Source: Clavibacter sp. VKM Ac-2873
Lineage (GTDB): Bacteria > Actinomycetota > Actinomycetes > Actinomycetales > Microbacteriaceae
Length of the DNA stretch: 64,000 bases
Direction: 5' to 3'
Assembly (NCBI RefSeq): GCF_015351075.1
Contig: NZ_JADKRS010000005.1
Coordinates: 127,577 to 191,576 of the forward strand
Made by a program: the position numbers and the translations under genes. The stretch's first letter is position 1, and every line of letters starts with the position of its first letter. A model generated the notes under the pieces. That model worked only from the letters and a program-made list of their open reading frames with translations. It did not search any database and was not told the DNA's origin. Below, piece after piece: positions 1 to 7,673 of this stretch.

Positions 1-248
1 ACGTGCTGCACAAGACGGAGCCCGGCAAGGGCGGCGAGATCCAGCTCACCGACGCGCTCGAGAAGATGGCCGCCGCGCCCGAGTGGACGGGCGGCGTCTA
101 CGGCGTCGTCTTCCGCGGCCGTCGCTACGACACGGGCGACCGGCTCGACTACCTGAAGGCCATCGTCCAGCTCGGCGTCGACCACGAGGACCTCGGCGAG
201 GGGCTGCGCGCGTGGCTGCCCGAGTTCGTCAAGACGCTCGAGCGCTGA
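1..248 (+). CDS. galU: UTP--glucose-1-phosphate uridylyltransferase, C-terminal part
   Basis: Partial gene; its start lies outside the window and the reading frame begins at base 3. The visible 81 residues contain the GalU C-terminal signature GKGGEIQLTDAL, followed by the conserved stretch that ends the fold (GVVFRGRRYDTGDRLDYLKA). The enzyme makes UDP-glucose from UTP and glucose-1-phosphate in the cytoplasm, feeding polysaccharide and cell-wall glycan synthesis. The family assignment rests on this short but characteristic tail. It stops 51 bases before the acetyltransferase gene, on the same strand. Confidence 0.93.
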   Translation, partial: VLHKTEPGKGGEIQLTDALEKMAAAPEWTGGVYGVVFRGRRYDTGDRLDYLKAIVQLGVDHEDLGEGLRAWLPEFVKTLER

Positions 249-299
249 TCGCCGGCGCGCCGGCCGGGCGCACCGGCGCGCGCGCTGAGGCCTAGGCTC

Positions 300-968
300 A
301 TGGACGTGCCGCAGACCGTTCCGACCATGCGGGACGGGCGCATCTCCGTCCGGCCCATCCGGCTCCGCGACTCGCGGGCCCTCGAGCGCTCCCTGCTCGA
401 CAACCGCTCCTGGCTCCGCAAGTGGGAGGCCACGAGCCCCTACGCTCCCATGGCGTTCGACACCCGCGCGAGCATCCGGTCGCTGCAGGCCAACGCGCGC
501 GCCGGGCTCGGCGTGCCGCTCGTCATCGACTACGACGACGAGTTCGCCGGCCAGCTCAACGTGTCGTCCATCGCCTACGGGTCGCTGTCGAGCGCGACCA
601 TCGGCTACTGGGTGGGCCAGGAGTTCGCCGGCCGCAACGTGACCCCGACGGCCGTCGCGCTCGCGACCGACTACTGCTTCACGACGCTGGGTCTGCACCG
701 GATGGAGATCTGCATCCGCCCGGAGAACGCGCCCAGCCTCCGCGTGGTGCAGAAGCTCGGCTTCCGCTACGAGGGCCTGCGTCGCCGCTACATCCACATC
801 AACGGCGACTGGCGCGACCACTTCTGCTTCGGCCTCGTCGTGGAGGAGCTGTCCACCAGCGTGCTCGCGCGCTGGAAGGAGGGCGGCGTGGATCCCGAGT
901 GGTCGCGCGTCCCCGACGCGGACCTCCAGGCCGCCGCGGTGCCGCTGGCCGTGCAGCGCCGGATCTGA
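300..968 (+). CDS. GNAT N-acetyltransferase, RimJ/RimL type
   Basis: A 222-residue protein with the RimJ/RimL layout: an N-terminal strand (ISVRPIRLRDS), a central strand with GYWVGQEFAGRNVTPTAVAL that forms the acetyl-CoA pyrophosphate loop, and the C-terminal family motif ENAPSLRVVQKLGFRYEG. Members acetylate the N-terminal amine of ribosomal proteins or small amines; the substrate here is not known. ATG 300 is the annotated start. However, a TAGGCT hexamer at 293-298 is only 1 nt from it, whereas GTG 306 (third codon) lies 8 nt beyond the hexamer and fits a leaderless start better. No SD is visible. Confidence 0.9.
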   Translation: MDVPQTVPTMRDGRISVRPIRLRDSRALERSLLDNRSWLRKWEATSPYAPMAFDTRASIRSLQANARAGLGVPLVIDYDDEFAGQLNVSSIAYGSLSSATIGYWVGQEFAGRNVTPTAVALATDYCFTTLGLHRMEICIRPENAPSLRVVQKLGFRYEGLRRRYIHINGDWRDHFCFGLVVEELSTSVLARWKEGGVDPEWSRVPDADLQAAAVPLAVQRRI

Positions 969-1065
969 CGCCCGGGAGTCCGCCCAGCTGCGGATGCGCC
1001 GGTCCGGGCGTGGACACGCGGCGCGCTTCCCGCACGGCGCCCGCGCGACCTCCTAGCCTCGGGAC

Positions 1066-2031
1066 ATGCAATCCGGCGGCATCATCATCGCGCTCTCCGC
1101 GGTGCTCTGGCTCGCCTACCTGCTGCCCACGTGGCTGCACCGGCGCCAGTACATGGCGACCGAGCGCAACGCCGTGCGCCTGCAGCAGACCCTGCGGATC
1201 CTGGCCGAGACGGCCGAGGTCCCCGACGCGGTGCGCGCCGAGACCAGTGCCCGCAGCGTCGTCGAGCAGCAGCGCGCCCTCCGCCGGGCCGCAGAAGAAG
1301 CCGAAGCCGCCGCGCGTGCGCGAGACGCCGCCGCCCAGCGCGCCCTACCGAAAGTGGCCCCCGTGTCCGCAACGTCGCCCTCCGCCGCCACGCGCCTCCG
1401 CCGCAGCCGGCTCGCCGCCACCGCCGTGCTCGCGCTCGCCCTCGTCGGCGTGATCGCCGGGATCGGCCAGGTCTCCGCTGCCGGCGCCTGGACGCTGCTC
1501 GTGATCTCGTCCGTCGCCGCCATGGGGTCCCTCGCGGTACTGCAGCGCATGTCGCAGGTCGCCGCCGCCCGCCGCCTCCAGGCGCCGGAGGCCCGGCCGA
1601 TGCCGCGCACCGGCTTCACCGACTTCCACGAGGCGACCGCGCAGCAGGCCGAGCCCGTCGCGGAGCGCGAGGAGGGGGAGTCCTGGACCCCCGTGCCCGT
1701 GCCGAAGCCGCTGTACCTGTCCCGCTCGCAGGCGCCCGGTCCGCGTCCTGGCGCCGGCAGCGCGCCCCGCACGCCGCTGTCGCCCGTCGAGGAGATGCGC
1801 CGCGCCGCCGCCGCGTCCGAGGAGACGCTGCGTCGCGCGCACCTCGAGCCCGAGGTCGCGCGCCTGTCCGCCGAGGAGGAGGCGGCGCCTGCCGCATCCG
1901 CCGCCCCGGCCGCGCCCGCCGCGCTCACCGCTCCCGTCAGCCGCTTCTCCCGGATGGGCATCGTCGACGACGCGGAGCCCGGCATGGGCGACCTCGACGA
2001 GGTGCTGCGACGTCGCCGGGCGGTCGGCTGA
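1066..2031 (+). CDS. conserved membrane protein, function unknown
   Basis: A 321-residue protein with one membrane segment at the extreme N-terminus (about 5-23), an Ala/Glu/Arg-rich probable helix (60-92), a hydrophobic pair at about 116-134 and 140-160, and a long, Pro/Ala-rich, low-complexity cytosolic or external tail with no recognised domain. The order galU, acetyltransferase, this gene looks like an actinobacterial neighbourhood, but its function is not established. The start is well supported: TAGCCT at 1054-1059 ends 7 nt before ATG 1066 and no SD is seen, so the mRNA is probably leaderless. Confidence 0.85.
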   Translation: MQSGGIIIALSAVLWLAYLLPTWLHRRQYMATERNAVRLQQTLRILAETAEVPDAVRAETSARSVVEQQRALRRAAEEAEAAARARDAAAQRALPKVAPVSATSPSAATRLRRSRLAATAVLALALVGVIAGIGQVSAAGAWTLLVISSVAAMGSLAVLQRMSQVAAARRLQAPEARPMPRTGFTDFHEATAQQAEPVAEREEGESWTPVPVPKPLYLSRSQAPGPRPGAGSAPRTPLSPVEEMRRAAAASEETLRRAHLEPEVARLSAEEEAAPAASAAPAAPAALTAPVSRFSRMGIVDDAEPGMGDLDEVLRRRRAVG

Positions 2032-2036
2032 CGCGG

Positions 2037-2066
2037 TTCGGAGGGCTCCTCGCGGCGTGGTAGTCT
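2037..2066 (+). promoter_or_regulatory. probable promoter of tRNA-Ala
   Basis: TTCGGA (2037-2042) and TAGTCT (2061-2066) are separated by 18 bp and sit 14 nt upstream of the tRNA, as expected for a housekeeping-sigma promoter. The -35 match is only partial. Confidence 0.45.
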
Positions 2067-2079
2067 CGTGGAGTTGTCA

Positions 2080-2152
2080 GGGCCTATGGCGCAGTTGGTA
2101 GCGCGCCTCGTTCGCATCGAGGAGGTCAGGAGTTCGAATCTCCTTAGGTCCA
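2080..2152 (+). tRNA. tRNA-Ala (anticodon CGC)
   Basis: A 73-nt cloverleaf. The acceptor stem GGGCCTA (2080-2086) pairs with TAGGTCC (2145-2151), with one G-T pair, and the discriminator base is A2152. The anticodon stem CCTCG/CGAGG encloses the loop TTCGCAT (2111-2117), giving anticodon CGC at 2113-2115, which reads GCG alanine codons. The T-loop sequence TTCGAAT is present. CCA is not encoded. A terminator follows after 4 nt. Confidence 0.96.
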
Positions 2153-2156
2153 CAAG

Positions 2157-2179
2157 AACCCCGCTCCGGCGGGGTTTTT
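2157..2179 (+). terminator. intrinsic terminator after tRNA-Ala
   Basis: AACCCCGC (2157-2164), loop TCCG, GCGGGGTT (2169-2176), ending in a run of five T (2175-2179). This is one of the few hairpins in the window with a clear T-tract. Confidence 0.9.
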
Positions 2180-2265
2180 GCGTGTCCGGGCGGCTTTCGC
2201 CGACGCACCCTCACGGGGTGTGAGGGATCTGCGCACGGTGGACGCGGCCGTCCTAGCCTTCCCGC

Positions 2266-3891
2266 ATGAAGACACGAAGAGGCCTCACCACAGCACTGCT
2301 CGGATTGCTCCTCCCGGTCGCGCTCGCGGCGGCGGGAGCGTCGACCGCCTCCGCCGCCGATGCGGGCTCCGCCTCGGCACGGACGGTCGCGGCGTCGAGC
2401 GCCGCCGCGACCACCGCATCCGGCTGGCTCCACACGGACGGCGGCAAGATCGTCGACTCGTCCGGTTCCACGTACACGATCCGCGGCGCCGCCTGGTTCG
2501 GGCTCGAGTCGTCGGGCTGCGTGCTCCACGGGCTCGACAAGATCACCCTCGACAGCGGCATGAAGCACCTCCACGACATGGGCTTCACGACGGTGCGCAT
2601 GCCGTTCGCGAACAGCTGCCTCCGGGCGTCGAGCGTCGCCGACTGGGGGACCACCGCCAATCCGGATCTGAAGGGCATCACCCCGCTGCAGCTCATGGAC
2701 CGGGCCATCGCCTCCGCGAAGGCCAACGGCCTGAACGTGTTCCTCGACCAGCATCGCCCCACGACGGACGGCCAGTCGGAGCTGTGGTACTCGAACGACC
2801 TCTCCGAGTCGCAGTGGATCTCCGACTGGAAGATGCTCGCGGACCGCTACAAGGACGACCCCACGGTCATCGGCGTCGACCTGCACAACGAGCCGCACGG
2901 CCAGGCGACGTGGGGCGCGGGGGACATGGGCACCGACTGGCGGCTCGCCGCCGAGCGCGGTGGCGACGCGGTGCTGTCCGTCAACCCGAAGCTGCTCGTC
3001 ATCGTCGAGGGCACGGACAAGCAGCCCGACGGATCCGGCACGTGGTGGGCTGGTGCCCTCGGTGCCGCTGGCGACAAGCCGGTCGAGCTGAGCGTGCCGA
3101 ACCGCGTCGTCTACTCCCCGCACGACTATCCGTCGAGCATCTACGCGCAGTCGTGGTTCAGCTCGCCCGACTACCCGAACAACCTCACGGCCGTGTGGGA
3201 CACCCACTGGGGCTACCTCGCGAAGAAGAACATCGCGCCCGTGCTGCTCGGCGAGTTCGGCACGAAGCTCGAGACCACCAGCGACAAGCAGTGGCTGTCG
3301 ACCCTGGTGTCCTACCTCCAGACCACCGGGATCAGCTCGTCGTTCTGGTCGTTCAACCCGGACAGCGGTGACACCGGCGGGCTGGTGAAGAGCGACTGGG
3401 TCACGCCCGAGCAGGCGAAGCTCGACGCCATGGCGCCGCTCCTGCACCCGACGTCCGGTTCGGGCTCCGGTTCGGGCTCGTCGTCGGGATCCGGGTCCTC
3501 CTCGGGCTCCGGCGCGTCGAAGGGGTCCGGGTCCTCCGGGACCACGCCTGCACCGCAGCCGCAGCCGCAGCCGCAGCCGGCGCCCGCCACCTCGGGTGCC
3601 GTGACGGCCACGTGGCAGCCCGGCGGATCCTGGTCGTCCGGCTACGTGGCCGACGTCGACGTCACCGCGAAGTCCGCGGTGGCCGGGTGGACCGTGTCCT
3701 GGGCGAGCCCGGGGACGACCTCCGTCGGCAACAGCTGGGGCATGCGCTGCACCGTGGCGTCCGGCACGGTCACGTGCACGGGCGCCGACTGGGCGGGCGC
3801 GCTGTCCGCGGGTCAGACCGTGCACGTCGGCCTGCAGGCGGCCGGCGGCCCGGCCCCGTCCTCCCCGCAGCTCACGGTCACCAGCCGCTGA
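2266..3891 (+). CDS. secreted GH5 endoglucanase with C-terminal CBM2-like module
   Basis: A 541-residue exported cellulase. There is a Sec signal peptide (about 1-31), a GH5 (beta/alpha)8 catalytic domain (about 50-395), a Gly/Ser then Pro/Gln linker (about 395-440) and a C-terminal domain of about 100 residues with the tryptophan and strand pattern of family 2 cellulose-binding modules. The catalytic pair is visible: acid/base Glu209 in VDLHNEPHG and nucleophile Glu330 in VLLGEFGT. It should hydrolyse beta-1,4-glucan outside the cell. It resembles chromosomal CelB-type cellulases of Clavibacter; unlike plasmid CelA-type enzymes, it shows no expansin-like domain. TAGCCT (2254-2259) ends 7 nt before the ATG and no SD is seen, so it is probably leaderless. 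Confidence 0.92.
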   Translation: MKTRRGLTTALLGLLLPVALAAAGASTASAADAGSASARTVAASSAAATTASGWLHTDGGKIVDSSGSTYTIRGAAWFGLESSGCVLHGLDKITLDSGMKHLHDMGFTTVRMPFANSCLRASSVADWGTTANPDLKGITPLQLMDRAIASAKANGLNVFLDQHRPTTDGQSELWYSNDLSESQWISDWKMLADRYKDDPTVIGVDLHNEPHGQATWGAGDMGTDWRLAAERGGDAVLSVNPKLLVIVEGTDKQPDGSGTWWAGALGAAGDKPVELSVPNRVVYSPHDYPSSIYAQSWFSSPDYPNNLTAVWDTHWGYLAKKNIAPVLLGEFGTKLETTSDKQWLSTLVSYLQTTGISSSFWSFNPDSGDTGGLVKSDWVTPEQAKLDAMAPLLHPTSGSGSGSGSSSGSGSSSGSGASKGSGSSGTTPAPQPQPQPQPAPATSGAVTATWQPGGSWSSGYVADVDVTAKSAVAGWTVSWASPGTTSVGNSWGMRCTVASGTVTCTGADWAGALSAGQTVHVGLQAAGGPAPSSPQLTVTSR

Positions 3892-3967
3892 GCCGCGTCC
3901 CCCATCCACGGCGCCGGTCGTCGGGCACCCGCCCGGCGGCCGGCGCTTCGCCGGTTAAGATCGACCA

Positions 3968-5587
3968 ATGCCCCGCCCCGCGATCCCGCCCGTGACCGTC
4001 GCGACCCCCGAGGTGCGGGCGCTGCGGGCGGACCTCGAGGCGGCCCCGTTCACGCTCGCGTCGGCGCTCGACGTCTGGGGCGACGCCGCCGGGCAGGCCC
4101 TGCACCGGGGGAACCGGATCCCGGCCCGTCGCGCTGTCGAGGCCGCCCGCACCGCCGAAGGCCTCCCGGCAGCTGCCGTGCTCGCGGCCCTGTTCGTGCT
4201 CGGCGACGCCGTCGACGCGAGCGACCTCCGTGCCGCCCTGCCGGCGCTGGGACTCGACGGCGCCGTGCGCCTCGGCCTCGTCGAGGTCGACGGGGACCGG
4301 GTGCGACCGTCCGTCGACCTCCGCCCCTACGGCTTCATCGACGCGCACGGCGTCGGCGAGTGGTGGATCGCGTCCGACCTGGGGGAGCTGGCCACCGGTG
4401 GGGCGCTCGACGAGGACCACGTGCTCGGCGTCGGCGGCGCGTCCGCCACCCTCAGCGGCCTCATGATCTCTACGCCCGTCGCGAGGGCGCTCGACCTCGG
4501 GACCGGGTGCGGGATCCAGGCGCTGCACGCCTCCCGCCACGCCGACCGCGTCGTGGCGACCGACATCTCAACGCGCGCCCTCGCGTTCGCGGCGCTGAAC
4601 GCGGCCCTCAACGGGGTCACGACCATCGAGCTGCGGCTCGGCAGCCTGTTCGAGCCGGTGGCGGGGGAGCGGTTCGACCACATCGTCTCCAACCCGCCCT
4701 TCGTCATCACGCCGCGCGCCGAGGGCGTGCCGGCCTACGAGTACCGCGACGCGGGCCTCGTCGGGGACGCGCTCGTGGAGGGCGTCGTGTCCGACCTCGC
4801 CGGCCACCTGACGCCCGGCGGCGTCGCGCAGCTGCTCGGCAACTGGGAGCACCGCGCCGGGGAGCCCGGCCTCGACCGGGTCGCGGGCTGGCTCGACCGG
4901 GCGGCGGCGCGCACCGGATCCGGGCTCGACGCATGGGTCGTCGAGCGCGAGGTGCAGGACGCGGCGCTGTACGCCGAGACGTGGATCCGCGACGGCGGGA
5001 CGCGCGCCGGCACCCCGGAGTCCGAGGCCCTCGTGGGGGCCTGGCTCGACGACTTCGCCGCGCGCGGCGTGGACGCGGTCGGCTTCGGCTACCTCACCCT
5101 CCGCCGCCCGGCGACGGGGAAGCCGACGCTCCGTCGCATCGAGCGCCTGCACGGCGGCCTCGGCCACAACCCGACCGGCCTCGGCGACCACCTCCTGGCC
5201 TCCCTCGCTGCGCACGACGCCCTCGCCGGCGTCGACGACCGGGCGCTCGCCGGCCTCGCGCTCGTGGTGGCGGGCGACGTCACGGAGGAGCGGCACTACT
5301 GGCCGGGCGCCGAGGATCCCACGGTCATGACGCTCCGCCAGGGCGCGGGCTTCGGCCGCGAGGTGCCGCTCGACACGGCGCTCGCGGCGCTCGTCGGCGC
5401 GTGCGACGGGGAGCTCGCGGTGGGCGCCATCGTCGACGCCGTCGCGCAGCTCACCGCGGTGGACGCGGGCGACCTGCGCGCCGAGCTGCTGCCGCGGATC
5501 CGGGCGCTCGTCGCCGACGGGTTCCTCCTGCTGCCCGGCGCGACGGCCGGCGACGCGCACGCCGACCGCCCAGCGCGCGACGCCTAG
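3968..5587 (+). CDS. class I SAM-dependent methyltransferase (small-domain MTS type) with accessory domains
   Basis: A 539-residue protein. The middle carries the SAM-binding motif LDLGTGCGIQALHAS, the acidic loop VVATDIS and the catalytic SNPPF motif of N-/small-domain methyltransferases such as PrmC and RsmC. The N-terminal ~150 residues form a helical, wHTH-like domain, and ~180 further residues follow the methyltransferase core; this layout matches the actinobacterial DUF7059-type proteins. NPPF enzymes methylate amide or exocyclic nitrogens in RNA, DNA or protein; the substrate is unknown. TAAGAT (3956-3961) ends 7 nt before ATG 3968, so it is probably leaderless. The next gene starts 9 nt downstream. 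Confidence 0.85.
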   Translation: MPRPAIPPVTVATPEVRALRADLEAAPFTLASALDVWGDAAGQALHRGNRIPARRAVEAARTAEGLPAAAVLAALFVLGDAVDASDLRAALPALGLDGAVRLGLVEVDGDRVRPSVDLRPYGFIDAHGVGEWWIASDLGELATGGALDEDHVLGVGGASATLSGLMISTPVARALDLGTGCGIQALHASRHADRVVATDISTRALAFAALNAALNGVTTIELRLGSLFEPVAGERFDHIVSNPPFVITPRAEGVPAYEYRDAGLVGDALVEGVVSDLAGHLTPGGVAQLLGNWEHRAGEPGLDRVAGWLDRAAARTGSGLDAWVVEREVQDAALYAETWIRDGGTRAGTPESEALVGAWLDDFAARGVDAVGFGYLTLRRPATGKPTLRRIERLHGGLGHNPTGLGDHLLASLAAHDALAGVDDRALAGLALVVAGDVTEERHYWPGAEDPTVMTLRQGAGFGREVPLDTALAALVGACDGELAVGAIVDAVAQLTAVDAGDLRAELLPRIRALVADGFLLLPGATAGDAHADRPARDA

Positions 5588-5596
5588 GATCGCCGG

Positions 5597-5995
5597 GTGA
5601 CTCCCCGCACCTCCCGCCGCCGCGCCGCCCGTCCCGAGATCGTCCGCGCCGTCGTCCTCGACGCCGCGCTCATCGTCGTCTTCGTCCTCATCGGCCGCGC
5701 GAGCCACGGCGAGGACCTCGCGCCGTCGGGCGTGCTCGGCACCGCGTGGCCGTTCCTCGCGGGCGGGCTCGTCGGCTGGATCGTCGCCCGGGCCTGGCGA
5801 CGCCCCTCGCCCGTCGTGCCCACCGGCCTCCTGGTCTGGGGCGTCACGGTCGTCGTGGGCATGGTGCTCCGCGCGCTCAGCGGCGAGGGCGTCGTGGTGC
5901 CGTTCGTCATCACGACCGCGATCATCCTGGGGCTGCTGATGCTCGGCTGGCGCGCGATCTCGGCCGTCGTCGTCCGCCGGCGCGCGCGGGCCTGA
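5597..5995 (+). CDS. DUF3054 family membrane protein
   Basis: A 132-residue protein with four hydrophobic segments and the DUF3054 pattern: VLDAALIVVFVLIGRASHGE near the N-terminus, then WPFLAGGLVGW and RAWRRPS. It is an integral membrane protein of unknown function. It starts at GTG 5597, 9 nt after the methyltransferase stop. TAGGAT (5585-5590), which overlaps the upstream stop codon, lies 7 nt ahead, so it may have its own leaderless transcript. Confidence 0.85.
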   Translation: MTPRTSRRRAARPEIVRAVVLDAALIVVFVLIGRASHGEDLAPSGVLGTAWPFLAGGLVGWIVARAWRRPSPVVPTGLLVWGVTVVVGMVLRALSGEGVVVPFVITTAIILGLLMLGWRAISAVVVRRRARA

Positions 5996-6014
5996 GCACG
6001 CCGGCCGATCCGCC

Positions 6015-6452
6015 TCAGGCGTCGCGCGGGGTCGGGGCCGCGGCCTCCATCACGGCGATGAGCGCCTTCGCGTAGGCCTCCTCCGCCTCGAGGTCCCGGT
6101 GCTCGACCTCCTCGCCGTCGATGACGACGAGCACCACGTGCGCGCCGTCCTCCGCGCCGCCGATCTCGCGCCGGAGCGATCGGAACGCCCCGCCGAGCAG
6201 CGTCCGGAGCTGGTCCTCGCGCGGAAGCCACAGGCTGTCCTCGAGCGCCACGGAGTCGAGCGCCCACTCGGTCGTGCCGTTGAAGCCGAGCACGGTGCCG
6301 GTCGCGTGCTCGTGCGCCTCGATCGTGAGCTCGCTGATGGTGAAGACGTCGGACTCGAAGCCCTGGCCGCGGATCCGGAACCGGTCGCCGGGCTCGGGGC
6401 TCCACTCGAGGCCGAGCTCCAGGAGGGTCGTGGCGTGCGCGGTGGAGATCAT
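6015..6452 (-). CDS. conserved hypothetical protein
   Basis: A 145-residue soluble acidic protein without signal peptide or membrane segment. Its N-terminal half reads as a compact beta domain (LELGLEWSPEPGDRFRIRGQ) and its C-terminal half is helical (EEAYAKALIAVMEAA). Similar short proteins in Microbacteriaceae are sometimes labelled CpaE, but no ATPase or receiver motif is present, so that name is not supported. CATACT on the minus strand (6464-6459) ends 7 nt before the ATG, so it is probably leaderless. Function is not recognised. Confidence 0.75.
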   Translation of the reverse strand: MISTAHATTLLELGLEWSPEPGDRFRIRGQGFESDVFTISELTIEAHEHATGTVLGFNGTTEWALDSVALEDSLWLPREDQLRTLLGGAFRSLRREIGGAEDGAHVVLVVIDGEEVEHRDLEAEEAYAKALIAVMEAAAPTPRDA

Positions 6453-6569
6453 CCGTGCAGTATGCCGGGCGCTCCCGGACGTCGCCTCCGCGGGCGGGGG
6501 AATGCGTGTGCATTAGATTCGCAGGAAACCGCCTGCCGCAGACGCCGCCGGTCGGACGAGGGGAGGGCC

Positions 6570-7571
6570 ATGCGCGCGACAGTGAAGGACGTCGCCGCGC
6601 GTGCCGCCGTCTCCCCGAAGACCGTGTCGAACGTCATCACCGGCCGGGTCGCCGTGAGCCCCGCGACCCGCGAGCGCGTCGAGCGGGCGGTCGCCGAGCT
6701 CGACTACGTGCCGAACCTCTCCGCGCGCGGCCTCCGCAACGGGCGCACGGGCGTCATCGCGGTCGCCCTGCCGGATCTCGGCACCGCGTACTCCGCGGAG
6801 CTCGCGCACCACCTCGTGGAGGTCGCGCACGAGGCCGGCTACAGCATCCAGATGGAGGAGACGGGCTCGCGGCCCGACCGCGAGCGCGACCTCATGTCGC
6901 GCGCGCGCGAGCACCTCGTCGACGGCCTGATCCTCAACCCCGTGCTGCTCTCGCGGAGCGCCATCGCGCGCGCCGAGTCGCTGCCGCCCGTCGTGGTGAT
7001 CGGCGAGGTGGAGCAGGAGATCGTCGACCGGGTGCTCGTCGACAGCGTCCAGGCGGCCTACGACATGACCCGCTTCCTCCTCGGGACGGGAGCCCGCCGC
7101 ATCGCCGCCGTCGGCACCGCGACGCGCGAGGAGTCCGCCGCCGGCGACCTCCGCCGCATCGGCTACCTGCGCGCGATGGAGCAGGCGGGCGAGGCGCCCG
7201 TCGAGATCGACCGCACGGGCTGGAACAGCGCGTCCGGAGCGGAGGCCGTCGACGCCTGGCTCACCGACGGCAACCCCGTCCCCGACGCCCTGTTCTGCTT
7301 CACCGACGGACTCGCGTTCGGCGCCCTGCGCGCGCTCGCCGACCACGGCATCCGCGTCCCCGAGGACATCCAGGTGGCGGGCTTCGACGACGTCGACCAG
7401 TCCCGCTTCTCGATCCCCACCCTCACCAGCGTGCACTTCGACATCCGCGCCTACGCGGAGGCGGCGGTCGGCCAGCTCGTGCGCCGGATCGAGGAGCGCG
7501 ACGGCCCGCCCGTGCAGATCGTGATCCCACACCGCATCGTGGTCCGCGGCAGCACGCGCCCGTCCGCCTGA
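6570..7571 (+). CDS. LacI-family transcriptional regulator
   Basis: A 333-residue protein. An N-terminal helix-turn-helix (TVKDVAARAAVSPKTVSNVI, residues 3-22) and hinge helix (VPNLSARGLRNGRTG) precede a periplasmic-binding-protein-like sugar domain (VIAVALPDLG, PDALFCFTDGLAFGALRAL, VAGFDDVDQS). ATG 6570 has a good SD (GGGGAGGG, about 6559-6566); longer in-frame extensions have none. It is upstream of, and co-oriented with, a sugar importer and arabinofuranosidase, so it is most likely the repressor of that operon, acting at the palindrome at 7630-7647. The inducer would be an arabinose-containing sugar (inference). Confidence 0.93.
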   Translation: MRATVKDVAARAAVSPKTVSNVITGRVAVSPATRERVERAVAELDYVPNLSARGLRNGRTGVIAVALPDLGTAYSAELAHHLVEVAHEAGYSIQMEETGSRPDRERDLMSRAREHLVDGLILNPVLLSRSAIARAESLPPVVVIGEVEQEIVDRVLVDSVQAAYDMTRFLLGTGARRIAAVGTATREESAAGDLRRIGYLRAMEQAGEAPVEIDRTGWNSASGAEAVDAWLTDGNPVPDALFCFTDGLAFGALRALADHGIRVPEDIQVAGFDDVDQSRFSIPTLTSVHFDIRAYAEAAVGQLVRRIEERDGPPVQIVIPHRIVVRGSTRPSA

Positions 7572-7629
7572 CCCGGCCCGCCGCTCCGCGAACGTGCGGC
7601 GGATCGCCGAGGAGAAACGTTGCGCTGCG

Positions 7630-7647
7630 CATTACAACGATGTAATG
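7630..7647. promoter_or_regulatory. probable LacI-family operator
   Basis: CATTACA-ACGA-TGTAATG: two 7-bp perfectly inverted arms around a 4-bp centre with a central CG, the usual geometry of LacI-family operators. It lies 27 nt upstream of the binding-protein start codon and 58 nt downstream of the LacI-type gene. Confidence 0.75.
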
Positions 7648-7673
7648 ATCGCTCCATCACAAAGGAGTGGTCA

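Noticed and set aside
2080-2180. Integration site for a mobile element at tRNA-Ala
   Set aside because: No integrase gene or repeat of the tRNA 3' end was seen nearby; the tRNA and its terminator are intact.
3450-3590. Gly/Ser and Pro/Gln repeats as a separate repeat element
   Set aside because: They are the linker between the cellulase domain and its binding module, as is usual for such enzymes.
6099-6569. Upstream extension of the LacI-type regulator
   Set aside because: It is antisense to the hypothetical gene at 6015-6452 and lacks homology; ATG 6570 has a good SD and starts the helix-turn-helix.
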